IMG/VR virus record: IMGVR_UViG_3300030380_001620
Coordinates: 1-31,344 of that record
Origin: a virus
DNA length: 31,344 nt
Strand: one strand, 5' to 3'
Shown here: positions 17,065-24,570 of the stretch, piece by piece
Layout: every line of letters begins with the position of its first letter
Position numbering within the stretch: position 1 is the stretch's first letter
Program-made: the position numbers and the translations under genes
The notes under the pieces: model-generated
What the model was told of the DNA's origin: nothing
What the model saw: only the letters and a program-made list of their open reading frames with translations
The model's database searches: none

Positions 17065-19061
17065 TGAAGATATCAACTAAATTATTAAAGGCAGCGGCTG
17101 GTTCGGCGGCGGCTAGTAGTGGTGGTCTTGATATTTCAGATGTGTTTTCTACAAGCTTGTACGAGGGAACAAACGCAGCACAGACAATCACGAACAATAT
17201 TGATTTGAGTTCTGAGGGCGGAATGCTCTGGTTTAAAAATAGAGATTTAGCTGAAGACCCAATGATTGTTGATACAGTACGCGGTGGAACAAAAGATTTA
17301 TATCCAAATGAAGCAAATGCCGAAGACACCGACGGAAGTATATCGTCTTTTAATTCAAACGGTTTTACATTTGTTAATACTTCTGGTGCGCGTCAAAACG
17401 TCAGCGGTTATAGTTATGTAAATTGGTGCTGGCGTCAGGCTGAAAATTATTTTGCAATTGTGACGTGGACAGGATCGGGATCACACCCAAGAAATATATC
17501 ACATTCATTAAATGCAGTTCCAGCCATGATGCTAGTGAAAAACCTAAGTGATGGATCAGATGATTGGGTAGTTTACCATCGAGGAATGCATTCTTCCGCA
17601 CCACAAGATTACGCTAATAATTTAAATCTTACAGATGCTAGGGTAGATAATGATGCTTTCTGGAGTGATACAGCACCAACTAGTACTGTTTTTACTGTCG
17701 GTGGAAATGCAACAAATCAAAGTGGTCAAAATTTTGTAGCCTACCTATTCGCACACCACCCAAATGACGGATCATCAACTGGCTTCGGAAGTGACGGTGA
17801 TAGCCCAGTTATAAGCTGTGGAGGTTTTACCGCTGGGGCTACTTTTGGAAGTTTTGAAGTCAATTGTGGGTTTGAGCCGCAATTTGTAATGTATAAGTGT
17901 GTAAGTCACAGCGGAAAAGAATGGTTTATGCTAGACGCAATGCGTGGCGCGACAGGAGATGGTGGAGCGCCTGACGATAGTGGAGCTACCTTTACAAGAC
18001 TAAGCACTAGTAACGATAAACGACTTTTTGCCGATAAAAATAACGCTGAAAGTGATCATGGTTCAATATCTATACTGCCTAATGGTTTCGCTGGGGTTGA
18101 TAGTCTAGGTGGCAGTAGAGAATACATTTACATAGCCATAGCGCGTTCGATGAAAGAGCCAACTTCAAGCTCTGAGGTTTTTGCTGTAGCGAATGGATCA
18201 GGCACAACTCTACCACTATGGAAGTCAAACTTTATTGTCGATATGGCAATTCAAAGACAAGTTACAAGTTCAAGTGACTGGCAACTAACAACTAGGCACA
18301 CAACAGGTCAATTTTTTGATGTAAATAATACTAATGCTGTAGCTAGTAATAGCACCTCTACGTTCGATTTCATGAATGGATGGTATAATTCAACTTCGAA
18401 CTTATCGACTTATTACAGTTGGATGTGGAAGCGTGCGAAAGGTTATTTTGATTGTACCGTATATTTGGGAACAGGTTCGGCACAAAACATTCCGCACAAC
18501 TTAGATGGTTCGGTGGATATGATGTGGTTGAAGTGTTTTGATAGTGGCGGCTTCGACTGGATGGTATATCACAAGGACTTGTCTTCCCCTACCACTTTAA
18601 TGCAAAAATTAAACGAGCAAGGACTTGGCACTAACAGAGCAGCTTTGTTAAACTCTACTGCTCCAACTAGCAGTGTTTTTACAGTTGGCACAGATGACTT
18701 AACAAATAAAAGCGGCTCTAAATACTTGGCACTACTATTCGGGTCATTATCGGGTATTTCAAAAATTGGAGAATACACGGGAAACGGCTCTAGTCAAAAC
18801 ATTGACTGTGGATTTTCGTCAGGTGCAGCCCTTGTAATTTTGAAGAAAAAAGGGTCTGGCCCTTGGATTTTATACGATAGTGTAAGAGGGATAAATTCTG
18901 GCACAGAGCCTCAAATGTATCTACACAACAATGGCGCAGAGTATTCAAGTCTGGACGAAATTGATCCCTACAGCGGTGGGTTTCAAGTAGTCCATGACGC
19001 AAGTGGATTTTACACAAATGAAAACGGTGTTGATTACATATTCTATGCCATAGCTGCCTAA
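17064..19061 (+). CDS. Putative receptor-binding fibre protein with repeated domains
   Basis: This 665-residue protein contains at least two copies of a recognisable unit. The first runs about residues 130-230 (FAIVTWTGSG, ISHSLNAVPAMMLVKN, WVVYHRGM, APTSTVFTVGG, FVAYLFAHH); the second about 455-560 (FDCTVYLGTGSAQNIPHNLD, MMWLKCFDSGGFDWMVYHKD, APTSSVFTVGTDD, YLALLFGS). Partial copies (GSFEVNCGFEPQFVMYKC; NIDCGFSSGAALVILKKKGS) lie between and after. Similar DUF7483-type repeat proteins occur in marine phages as presumed host-binding fibres. The N terminus (KAAAGSAAASSGG) may attach it to the tail. The repetition suggests evolution by duplication and a site for host-range change. Confidence 0.72.
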   Translation: MKISTKLLKAAAGSAAASSGGLDISDVFSTSLYEGTNAAQTITNNIDLSSEGGMLWFKNRDLAEDPMIVDTVRGGTKDLYPNEANAEDTDGSISSFNSNGFTFVNTSGARQNVSGYSYVNWCWRQAENYFAIVTWTGSGSHPRNISHSLNAVPAMMLVKNLSDGSDDWVVYHRGMHSSAPQDYANNLNLTDARVDNDAFWSDTAPTSTVFTVGGNATNQSGQNFVAYLFAHHPNDGSSTGFGSDGDSPVISCGGFTAGATFGSFEVNCGFEPQFVMYKCVSHSGKEWFMLDAMRGATGDGGAPDDSGATFTRLSTSNDKRLFADKNNAESDHGSISILPNGFAGVDSLGGSREYIYIAIARSMKEPTSSSEVFAVANGSGTTLPLWKSNFIVDMAIQRQVTSSSDWQLTTRHTTGQFFDVNNTNAVASNSTSTFDFMNGWYNSTSNLSTYYSWMWKRAKGYFDCTVYLGTGSAQNIPHNLDGSVDMMWLKCFDSGGFDWMVYHKDLSSPTTLMQKLNEQGLGTNRAALLNSTAPTSSVFTVGTDDLTNKSGSKYLALLFGSLSGISKIGEYTGNGSSQNIDCGFSSGAALVILKKKGSGPWILYDSVRGINSGTEPQMYLHNNGAEYSSLDEIDPYSGGFQVVHDASGFYTNENGVDYIFYAIAA

Positions 19062-19087
19062 TAGAATTATACGAAAGGATTGATCTT

Positions 19088-19597
19088 ATGAGTGAATATA
19101 GAGAACGCACAAGTGGCGAGGTCAAAACGCAAAGTGACTGGAAAGCATCCTTTTCAAACATGTCATTTAGTAAATGGAATGCTAATGTCTGTGATGCGAT
19201 GAATATAGATCCTGTTTTACCATCCCCACCAGCGACAGTCGGCGCATATCAGATAAGTGTGCGTGATGGTGTCGAGCAAGATAGTAAAGGCAACTGGGTC
19301 GAGCGTTTTGTAGCTCGTGACATGTTCTCTGATACTACTGACGAAGATGGCAAGAAGACTACCAAGGCAGAACATGAAGCTGCTTATCAGGCAACGCTAG
19401 ACGCAAAGACAGCCGAAGGTCACAGAATTACACGTAACAAACTTTTGGATGATACTGATTGGACACAGATGAATGACAGCCCATTAAGCAATGAGGACAA
19501 GACCGCGTGGGCTACGTACAGAAATGAGCTAAGAAATTTGCCAGATGATGATGCTTGGCCGAATTTGTCGGATGAGGATTGGCCAGTTTCCCCATAA
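19088..19597 (+). CDS. Tail fibre assembly chaperone-like protein (APC domain), copy 2
   Basis: The 169-residue product ends with RITRNKLLDDTDWTQMNDSP then EDKTAWATYRNELRNLPDDD, the same APC signature as the product of 14919-15293. The N-terminal ~110 residues differ (GVEQDSKGNWVERFVARDMF), so the shared C-terminal module is fused to different specificity domains. It directly follows the putative receptor-binding fibre gene, and GAAAGGA lies 8 bases before the ATG. It may serve that fibre, while copy 1 serves the J-proximal structure; this division is inferred from gene order. Confidence 0.75.
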   Translation: MSEYRERTSGEVKTQSDWKASFSNMSFSKWNANVCDAMNIDPVLPSPPATVGAYQISVRDGVEQDSKGNWVERFVARDMFSDTTDEDGKKTTKAEHEAAYQATLDAKTAEGHRITRNKLLDDTDWTQMNDSPLSNEDKTAWATYRNELRNLPDDDAWPNLSDEDWPVSP

Positions 19598-19607
19598 GGA
19601 GTAAGTA

Positions 19608-20855
19608 ATGTTAGGCTTTGGCCCTATAGCAGCAGCAGCACTGGCCGATGATGTTGGTGTTCAGGAATTAACATTAACTGCTGATGCTGGTAGCTTTACA
19701 CTTACAGGGCAAGCTGTAGCATTTACCATTAAAAAAGCGGCTGGAACTGGTAGCTTTACTCTTACAGGGCAAACTAGTGATGTAGTTGCAATAAGACCGC
19801 TTACTGCTGGAAGTGGGTCATTTACACTTACAGGCCAAGCTTCTGACTTGCCGCAAGGATATTCTTTAGTAGCGCCACAAGGTACATTCATTGTAACAGC
19901 GCAAGGCATAAACAACCAATACAGCAAGGTTGCTGGTGTTGGAACATTTGGCTTATCTGGTCAACCATTCGGAATAAATAAGAAATTAGAGGCTGGCCAT
20001 GTATCATATTCAGTTACTGGTCAGGACGCAGTATTTGGCGTGAAAATAGCTGGTGGTGCTGAAGCATTTGCCTTAACTGGTCAAAACATAGCCAACAGCG
20101 TAAATAGAAGCACGGGTACAGGCTCTTTTACATTAACTGGCCAAGATATAGGTATTTTCCCAACTGTATTCCTAGAGGCTGATAACGGCTCTTATACGCT
20201 AACTGGTCAGGCTGTCGAATTTAACCGTGGTTACGCACTGATTTCTGATGCTGGATCATTTACCTACACTTTCCAAGATATAGACATAGCTACTAATAAA
20301 ACAGCGAATAATGGAACTTATACGCTTACTGGCCAAGACGTAGGATTATTTATTAATAATGCTTTAGTTGGTGGTGCTGGTTCATTTACGCTTACTGGTC
20401 AAGCCAATAATTTTGATCTTGCAGAAGGTATTTTTGGTGATGTCGGTAGGTTTGTATTAGGTGTTGAAGATGCTGCAATTAAAGTAACAAATAGATTACT
20501 TGGCGGCACTGGTACATTTACGGTGACTGGTCAAGCAAACGCATTTATTGAAACACAAGTTATAACGGCTGATGTTGGCACATTCACATTTACGGGTGAA
20601 GATGCTATATTAGACCCAACTATTAGTATTGCCCCACAAGCTGGCATATTTACATTAACGGGATTTGCCGCTGGTATTGCAAATACAATAGACGTAAACG
20701 TACCAAATGCGTTTGTATTAACTGGTCAGGATGCTATATTGAGTGCTGGCCGTGCTAGGCGGTTTGAATATGCTGGCGTTGCAAATGCAGCGGAACTATC
20801 GCAAGATCAACCAAATGATGCTATACTAGTCCAAGAAATAAACGAGGCCGCATAA
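19608..20855 (+). CDS. Repeat protein with about 17 GSFTLTGQ-type units
   Basis: After a short N terminus (MLGFGPIAAAALADDVG), the 415-residue product is built from about 17 units of roughly 20-28 residues. Each has a core like GSFTLTGQxxxx, exact in several units and degenerate in others (GTFIVTAQ, GTFGLSGQ, VSYSVTGQ, GSFTYTFQ, GRFVLGVE, GIFTLTGF). Each unit looks like one or two beta strands with a Gly turn, so a beta-solenoid or fibrous rod is likely. Proteins of this type are known in marine phage tail regions; the role in the virion is not established. AAGGAG precedes the ATG by 8 bases. Unit number may vary by recombination. Confidence 0.72.
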   Translation: MLGFGPIAAAALADDVGVQELTLTADAGSFTLTGQAVAFTIKKAAGTGSFTLTGQTSDVVAIRPLTAGSGSFTLTGQASDLPQGYSLVAPQGTFIVTAQGINNQYSKVAGVGTFGLSGQPFGINKKLEAGHVSYSVTGQDAVFGVKIAGGAEAFALTGQNIANSVNRSTGTGSFTLTGQDIGIFPTVFLEADNGSYTLTGQAVEFNRGYALISDAGSFTYTFQDIDIATNKTANNGTYTLTGQDVGLFINNALVGGAGSFTLTGQANNFDLAEGIFGDVGRFVLGVEDAAIKVTNRLLGGTGTFTVTGQANAFIETQVITADVGTFTFTGEDAILDPTISIAPQAGIFTLTGFAAGIANTIDVNVPNAFVLTGQDAILSAGRARRFEYAGVANAAELSQDQPNDAILVQEINEAA

Positions 20856-21178
20856 TGAGTTTTCATATTAAGCAAAATGACACTACTCCATCTTTACGGG
20901 CTGCACTTAAAAACGGTGATGGTGATGCTGTAGATTTAACAAATGCAACTTGCCGATTTCATATGAGGGAAATAGGTAAAAGTGCAATCACAGTTGATGC
21001 GGCAGCACAGATAGTCACTGAGGCTACTGGAATAGTTCAGTATAATTGGATAGCGGCTGATACTGACACAGTGGGTTCATATCAAGGTGAATTTGAAGTA
21101 ACATACCCAGATAGTACAATAGAAACATTTCCTAATAATGGATACATTAGAATAGAAATAACGGATGATATAACATGA
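20855..21178 (+). CDS. BppU N-terminal-like baseplate / fibre adaptor protein
   Basis: The 107-residue protein (MSFHIKQNDTTPSLRAALKN..., CRFHMREIGKSAITVDAAAQ, GIVQYNWIAADTDTVGSYQG, EFEVTYPDSTIETFPNNGYI) has the pattern of the BppU N-terminal domain (DUF2479), a small beta-sandwich that fixes receptor-binding proteins to the baseplate in lactococcal and many marine phages. It follows the repeat protein directly, so it could anchor that protein. Stop and start codons overlap on both sides. Confidence 0.75.
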   Translation: MSFHIKQNDTTPSLRAALKNGDGDAVDLTNATCRFHMREIGKSAITVDAAAQIVTEATGIVQYNWIAADTDTVGSYQGEFEVTYPDSTIETFPNNGYIRIEITDDIT

Positions 21179-21345
21179 GTAAGCCAACATTAGCATCATT
21201 AGATAAGAGGGTAGTCAAAGTGGAAACGCAGTTAGAAGAACGCTGGAAAGAAACTATTACTAGAATTAAAAGGCTAGAAATGGTTATAGTTGGTTCTGCT
21301 GGCGCTATGATAATTATGCTGCTTTCTATCCTGACTAGGATGTAA
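21175..21345 (+). CDS. 56-residue membrane protein with coiled coil, XhlA-like
   Basis: The product starts MSKPTLASLDKRVVKVETQL, has a charged helical stretch up to about residue 34, and then a hydrophobic segment MVIVGSAGAMIIMLLSIL (about 36-53). A short coiled coil followed by one membrane helix near the C terminus is the layout of XhlA-type lysis accessory proteins. The ATG overlaps the upstream stop (ATGA), and its own TAA overlaps the next ATG (TAATG), which supports a real gene despite its size. It begins the lysis and membrane cluster. Confidence 0.7.
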   Translation: MSKPTLASLDKRVVKVETQLEERWKETITRIKRLEMVIVGSAGAMIIMLLSILTRM

Positions 21346-21824
21346 TGGTAGACCCAGTTAGCTGCGTAGCTTTAGCGACAGGGGCGTACAAGACGCTACG
21401 TGCGGCTATTTCTACGGGCAAGGATATTCAAGAAATGACTGGAACTTTGTCACAGTGGGGCAAAGCTTTTTCTGATTTTACTAATCTTGAAGAAAGAGAA
21501 AAAAACCCACCGTGGTGGAAACAGACATTTAAGGGCAGTGATGAAGAAACTGCACTAGAAATATTTGCAAATAAAAAGAAAATGGAGCAGATGCGATCTG
21601 AGATAAAAGACCACATTAGCTTCACCTATGGGCCTAGTGCTTGGAAAGAAGTTCTGGCTATTGAGGCAAGGATGCGTAAACAGCGCAAAGATGAGCTATA
21701 CAAAAAGCAAGAACGTATAGATGCAGCGATTAATTTTGCGATTGGTGCAGTAATATTCTGCATTAGCGGTGGGCTTTTATTTTTACTTTTCTATGCTTTG
21801 GGTAATTGGCAAGGCCGTTGGTAA
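21345..21824 (+). CDS. Membrane-anchored protein of the lysis region, function unknown
   Basis: The 159-residue product begins MVDPVSCVALATGAYKTLRA, followed by a long helical and charged middle (KQTFKGSDEETALEIFANKKKMEQMRSE, MRKQRKDELYKKQERID) and one C-terminal membrane helix (about residues 128-150: FAIGAVIFCISGGLLFLLFY). The layout suggests a mainly cytoplasmic helical protein anchored at the inner membrane. Similar proteins occur beside holins in marine phages, and I do not know a defined activity. A spanin-like or assembly role is possible but not supported by a motif. Confidence 0.6.
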   Translation: MVDPVSCVALATGAYKTLRAAISTGKDIQEMTGTLSQWGKAFSDFTNLEEREKNPPWWKQTFKGSDEETALEIFANKKKMEQMRSEIKDHISFTYGPSAWKEVLAIEARMRKQRKDELYKKQERIDAAINFAIGAVIFCISGGLLFLLFYALGNWQGRW

Positions 21825-21985
21825 TGTGGGTGTTGCTTTGGTTACAGCTAGTGAGTGGAGACTTTAGCCATTACCATGTAGGTAGTTACAGCAGTGAAGA
21901 AGCTTGTAAATCGGCCAAAGCAGAAGCTAAAGTATTAGTGACCAATACCAGTAGTAAGGTAGTTTGTATTAAGATAGAGCGGTGA
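21824..21985 (+). CDS. 53-residue small exported cysteine-pair protein
   Basis: The product begins MWVLLWLQLVSGDFSHYHVG, with a hydrophobic N terminus suitable as a short signal or anchor, followed by SYSSEEACKSAKAEAKVLVT and a second Cys near the end (SSKVVCIKIER). The layout of hydrophobic start, DAC/EAC motif and late Cys is shared with the 72-residue product at 24571-24789, suggesting a family of small envelope proteins. The ATG overlaps the upstream stop (TAATG) and the stop overlaps the next start, so it is embedded in the coupled chain. No function is known to me. Confidence 0.6.
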   Translation: MWVLLWLQLVSGDFSHYHVGSYSSEEACKSAKAEAKVLVTNTSSKVVCIKIER

Positions 21986-22095
21986 TTTTGGTAGAAAGAC
22001 GCGGAAAATACATAGTATATGACAAAAATGGAAAAGTTGTTATAATCACCAAAGATAAAAGAGTGGCGATAACTCACGCGAGGTCATTGAAATGA
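21982..22095 (+). CDS. 37-codon small ORF in the lysis cluster
   Basis: A GTG at 21982 overlaps the preceding stop (GTGA) and gives a 37-residue basic peptide (reads ILVERRGKYIVYDKNGKVVI), ending in a TGA that overlaps the next ATG (ATGA). The sequence reads like a small beta-rich protein, and the two-sided codon overlap argues that it is translated. No homologue is recognised. A later start at TTG 21988 is possible. Confidence 0.45.
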   Translation: MILVERRGKYIVYDKNGKVVIITKDKRVAITHARSLK

Positions 22096-22442
22096 ATGAG
22101 TTCCAAAAGGCTGATACAAACGGTAATGGTGTAATAGAACCAAGTGAGTGGAACAAACTAGCCTTAGAAGATCGCAGATTAGAAATGATAGACCGCGATT
22201 TAAAGAGGAACGCAGAACGTAGGTTTACAGCCTTTGCGTTAGCTGGCATGTTAATCTATCCATTCATTATATTGTTAGCGTCTGTTCTTGGTTTTGATAA
22301 AGCGGCAACATTAATTACAGACATAGCTAGTGTCTATGTTATAGCTGCATCTGGCGTAGTAGCGGCTTTTATGGGTTTTAACGCTTATGCAGCCAAAGCA
22401 GAACCAAAAAAAACAACCATAAAAATGGAGAATGAACAATGA
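22092..22442 (+). CDS. Membrane protein with N-terminal EF-hand, holin-like
   Basis: The 116-residue protein opens with a textbook calcium-binding EF-hand loop, DTNGNGVIEPSE, at residues 8-19 (D8, N10, N12, I15, E16, E19 in loop positions 1, 3, 5, 8, 9, 12). A basic helix follows, then two hydrophobic segments (about 50-68, LAGMLIYPFIILLASVLGF; about 77-98, ASVYVIAASGVVAAFMGF) and a polar tail. Small two-helix proteins next to a holin and endolysin are often holin-type pore proteins, and the EF-hand could make this one respond to calcium; both points are inference. It overlaps the following holin gene by 4 bases. Confidence 0.65.
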   Translation: MNEFQKADTNGNGVIEPSEWNKLALEDRRLEMIDRDLKRNAERRFTAFALAGMLIYPFIILLASVLGFDKAATLITDIASVYVIAASGVVAAFMGFNAYAAKAEPKKTTIKMENEQ

Positions 22443-22843
22443 TGGATTTACTAGGTAAGCTGGTAGACCCAGTTAGCAATATTTTAGATAAAGTAATTGA
22501 AGATAAAGATGAGAAAGCGAGGCTTGCACATGAAATATCTACAATGGCTGAAAGACATGCCCAAGAGCTTGCGCGTGGGCAAATTGAAATTAACAAAGAA
22601 GAAGCGAAATCGCGTAATATATTTATTGCTGGCTGGCGTCCTTTTGTGGGCTGGACATGTGGTCTTGCATTATTTTGGCACTTTCTAGGCTTACCTGTTA
22701 CGCTGTTTATAACAGGCTGGCTAAACATACAGCATCCACCACTGCCTGAGTTTGACATGAGCAGCTTAATGACTGTTCTGCTTGGTATGCTTGGACTTGG
22801 CGGTATGCGTAGCTTTGAGAAGTTTAAGGGCGTGGCTAAATGA
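22439..22843 (+). CDS. Holin, GTA-type three-transmembrane family
   Basis: The 134-residue protein has an N-terminal amphipathic/charged helix (EDKDEKARLAHEISTMAERH) and the family core AGWRPFVGWTCGLALFWHFL, FITGWLNIQHPPLPEF, and MTVLLGMLGLGGMRSFEKFK. This is characteristic of the GTA_holin_3TM family first described from gene transfer agent release. It would form membrane lesions that let the endolysin reach the cell wall. Two in-frame ATGs (22439 and 22442) are possible starts. It lies two genes before the GH108 endolysin. Confidence 0.9.
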   Translation: MMDLLGKLVDPVSNILDKVIEDKDEKARLAHEISTMAERHAQELARGQIEINKEEAKSRNIFIAGWRPFVGWTCGLALFWHFLGLPVTLFITGWLNIQHPPLPEFDMSSLMTVLLGMLGLGGMRSFEKFKGVAK

Positions 22844-23106
22844 GTGACTTAAAAATACCCGTAGCATTAGTATTTGCAATGGCTGTACAGTTGGTTGCAT
22901 TGGTCTGGTATATCAGTGGCCTTGTGCATGACATAGAACACCTAAAGCAAACTGTATCAACCCAAGATGAAATGATACGTTTAATAGATCAGGATGTAGA
23001 TGATCTATGGACGTTTTGCACCTTTACTGAAAACAAATGGGCTGAAGCATATACAAGCGATATGGTGTATGAAAGATTATGCGGTGATAAAGAAGTAGTG
23101 GAGTAA
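22840..23106 (+). CDS. Small membrane protein with coiled coil between holin and endolysin
   Basis: The 88-residue protein has one N-terminal membrane helix (about residues 6-28, PVALVFAMAVQLVALVWYIS), followed by a helical stretch HDIEHLKQTVSTQDEMIRLI and a Cys-containing C terminus (C58 and C81). The type II layout, coiled coil and position between holin and endolysin suggest an inner-membrane spanin-like or antiholin function, but no outer-membrane lipoprotein partner with a lipobox is visible. The gene starts within the holin stop region (ATGA) and ends 5 bases before the endolysin ATG. Confidence 0.55.
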   Translation: MSDLKIPVALVFAMAVQLVALVWYISGLVHDIEHLKQTVSTQDEMIRLIDQDVDDLWTFCTFTENKWAEAYTSDMVYERLCGDKEVVE

Positions 23107-23111
23107 ATAAA

Positions 23112-23654
23112 ATGCAAGATAACTGGAAAATGTTTTTCGATATGCTGATTAAACATGAAGGTGGCTTCCAAGATGACCAGCGTGACAGCGGAAATGCTAA
23201 AGGTGACGGGCATGGCAATGAGGGTTCTACTATGTGGGGCGTTACAGCTTGGAACTGGGCTAAATACACGGGCAAAGCAGCGCCTAAAGATGTTATGAAA
23301 GCGTTGACAAAAGAAGATGTTAAGCCGTTATACAAAAAGAATTACTGGGATGTAGTAAAGGCCGATAATTTGCCGTCTGGAGTGGATATTAGCACTGCTG
23401 ATATGTGTGTTAATGCTGGGCCTAGTAGAGCGGCAAAGATACTGCAAAAGGCTACTGGTGGGCTTACTGTGGACGGTGCGATAGGTAAAATGACCATTGC
23501 AGCGGTGCATGACCGTGATCCAAAAGAAGTATTAGACAATTACTATTATGGCCGTCAAAAGTTCTATGAAAGTCTAGATGATTTCCAACACTATGGAAAA
23601 GGGTGGACAAGGCGTAATAAAGAGACGTTAGAATTAGCCTTGTCTATTGTTTAA
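23112..23654 (+). CDS. Endolysin, glycoside hydrolase family 108
   Basis: This 180-residue muramidase-like enzyme cuts peptidoglycan. It has the GH108 N-terminal motif KHEGGFQDD with the presumed catalytic Glu at position 16, followed by STMWGVTAWNW (residues 39-49), LYKKNYWDVVKADNLPSGVD and, in the C-terminal peptidoglycan-binding-like part, ILQKATGGLTVDGAIGK. Length is typical (about 170-190). It has no signal peptide, so it depends on the holin for access. It is the last rightward late gene and overlaps the convergent methyltransferase by 11 bases at its 3' end. Confidence 0.92.
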   Translation: MQDNWKMFFDMLIKHEGGFQDDQRDSGNAKGDGHGNEGSTMWGVTAWNWAKYTGKAAPKDVMKALTKEDVKPLYKKNYWDVVKADNLPSGVDISTADMCVNAGPSRAAKILQKATGGLTVDGAIGKMTIAAVHDRDPKEVLDNYYYGRQKFYESLDDFQHYGKGWTRRNKETLELALSIV

Positions 23655-24351
23655 AAATCATAGCCTGTTGTGTAGGTAATTCTTGTGTTTTTTCATTGCT
23701 AACGAATAAATCGGGTTGCCGCGTAGCTTCATCAACGCGCTTGCAAGCTATCTCAAAATAATCGGGGTCTAACTCAATACCCGTGCCTTGCCTGCCAAGC
23801 TTTTGACACGCAACTAACGTTGTTCCGCTTCCTAGAAAGGGGTCTAAAATTGTTGTGTCAGATAATGGTAGATGATTAATGCACCACTTAATAACGCCAA
23901 GCGGCTTTTGTGTTGGATGACTTCTTATATCTGAGCCTTTACGGATCATTCCGTGCCAACGCCAGTAAATACGTCTGACGGCTTTTTTTAGGTTAGTCCA
24001 AGCTAACTCGCAATCTGCAAAGTCAGTATTGCCGTTCTGTTTATCCCAAACAAGCCAACATGATGATGGGGGTAAATCATAATAATTACCTCCAAAAATG
24101 ATTTGTGATTTTGCAATTGTCCTTGCTAAACTAATATGTTCATCACAAGTTGATTTATCCCATTGATCTGATTTGTAATTTCCCACAGAGGCTTTTTTGC
24201 CTCTGCTTCTATTTTTGTCGCCTCCTTCGTTGATTCCGTAAGGAGGGTCAGTTACAACGGCATCAAATTTGCCAAGCAAGGGCATGACTTTTAAGCAATC
24301 GCCTAAGATAAGCCTTTGGTTTCCTATTCTTTCTTCTTTCAAGATAGCCAT
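23644..24351 (-). CDS. DNA methyltransferase, N6-adenine / N4-cytosine type (beta class)
   Basis: This 235-residue enzyme transfers a methyl group from S-adenosylmethionine to an amino group in DNA. It shows the catalytic DPPYG (35-39) first and the AdoMet-binding DPFLGSGTT (170-178) later, with HPTQKP (145-150) between: the beta-class order of solitary phage and Dam/CcrM-like enzymes. No restriction gene is nearby, so it is an orphan methylase, plausibly protecting phage DNA or tuning regulation. GGAGG precedes the start with good spacing. It is the promoter-distal gene of the leftward operon and runs into the convergent endolysin gene. Target sequence and adenine/cytosine preference cannot be read from the sequence. 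Confidence 0.95.
   Translation of the reverse strand: MAILKEERIGNQRLILGDCLKVMPLLGKFDAVVTDPPYGINEGGDKNRSRGKKASVGNYKSDQWDKSTCDEHISLARTIAKSQIIFGGNYYDLPPSSCWLVWDKQNGNTDFADCELAWTNLKKAVRRIYWRWHGMIRKGSDIRSHPTQKPLGVIKWCINHLPLSDTTILDPFLGSGTTLVACQKLGRQGTGIELDPDYFEIACKRVDEATRQPDLFVSNEKTQELPTQQAMIFKQ
24186..24218 (+). terminator. Candidate rightward terminator inside the methyltransferase gene (antisense)
   Basis: CAGAGGC (24186-24192), T6 loop, GCCTCTG (24199-24205), then CTTCTATTTTTG. On the rightward strand this is a perfect 7-bp stem followed by a T-rich tract. It lies about 530 bases beyond the endolysin, within the methylase coding region. No hairpin is seen nearer the late operon's end, so it may stop late transcripts. 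Confidence 0.45.
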
Positions 24352-24530
24352 GCAAATAGCCTCCGCAAAATGTATGACCTCGCAAAGCTAAGAACAAAAA
24401 ATGTTAAGGTGATTTCAGCAGCAACAACTGGATTAGGCTGAAAGCCCCAAAGAGGGAACAGCCAATAAGTTGCAGCCCATGAAATAAGCAAACCGATTGT
24501 TGCATTACTTAACGCTTCTAAAGATGTCAT
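24339..24530 (-). CDS. Two-helix membrane protein, DUF7220-like
   Basis: The 63-residue protein MTSLEALSNATIGLLISWAA... has two hydrophobic helices (about residues 8-28 and 36-52, VAAEITLTFFVLSFARSYIL) and ends SYILRRLFAWLS. The pattern of a short helix, FP.(W/F)G.......e......F...S.aRSY.lRRlFe matches small phage membrane proteins of unknown function (DUF7220-like). The ATG at 24530 has GGAG 6 bases upstream, better than a TTG further out. It overlaps the methyltransferase start by 13 bases. Confidence 0.65.
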   Translation of the reverse strand: MTSLEALSNATIGLLISWAATYWLFPLWGFQPNPVVAAEITLTFFVLSFARSYILRRLFAWLS

Positions 24531-24570
24531 TTGTTTCTCCAAAATATGTTTAATAATATTACATACCCTA

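Noticed and set aside
19608-20855. Repeats that could suggest a CRISPR array or satellite DNA
   Set aside because: The periodicity is in the protein (GSFTLTGQ units), with variable DNA sequence and an unbroken reading frame, not identical repeats with unique spacers.
23644-24351. Restriction-modification system around the methyltransferase
   Set aside because: No restriction endonuclease-like gene adjoins it; the PD-(D/E)XK nuclease is 1.8 kb away in the opposite operon and resembles a resolvase.
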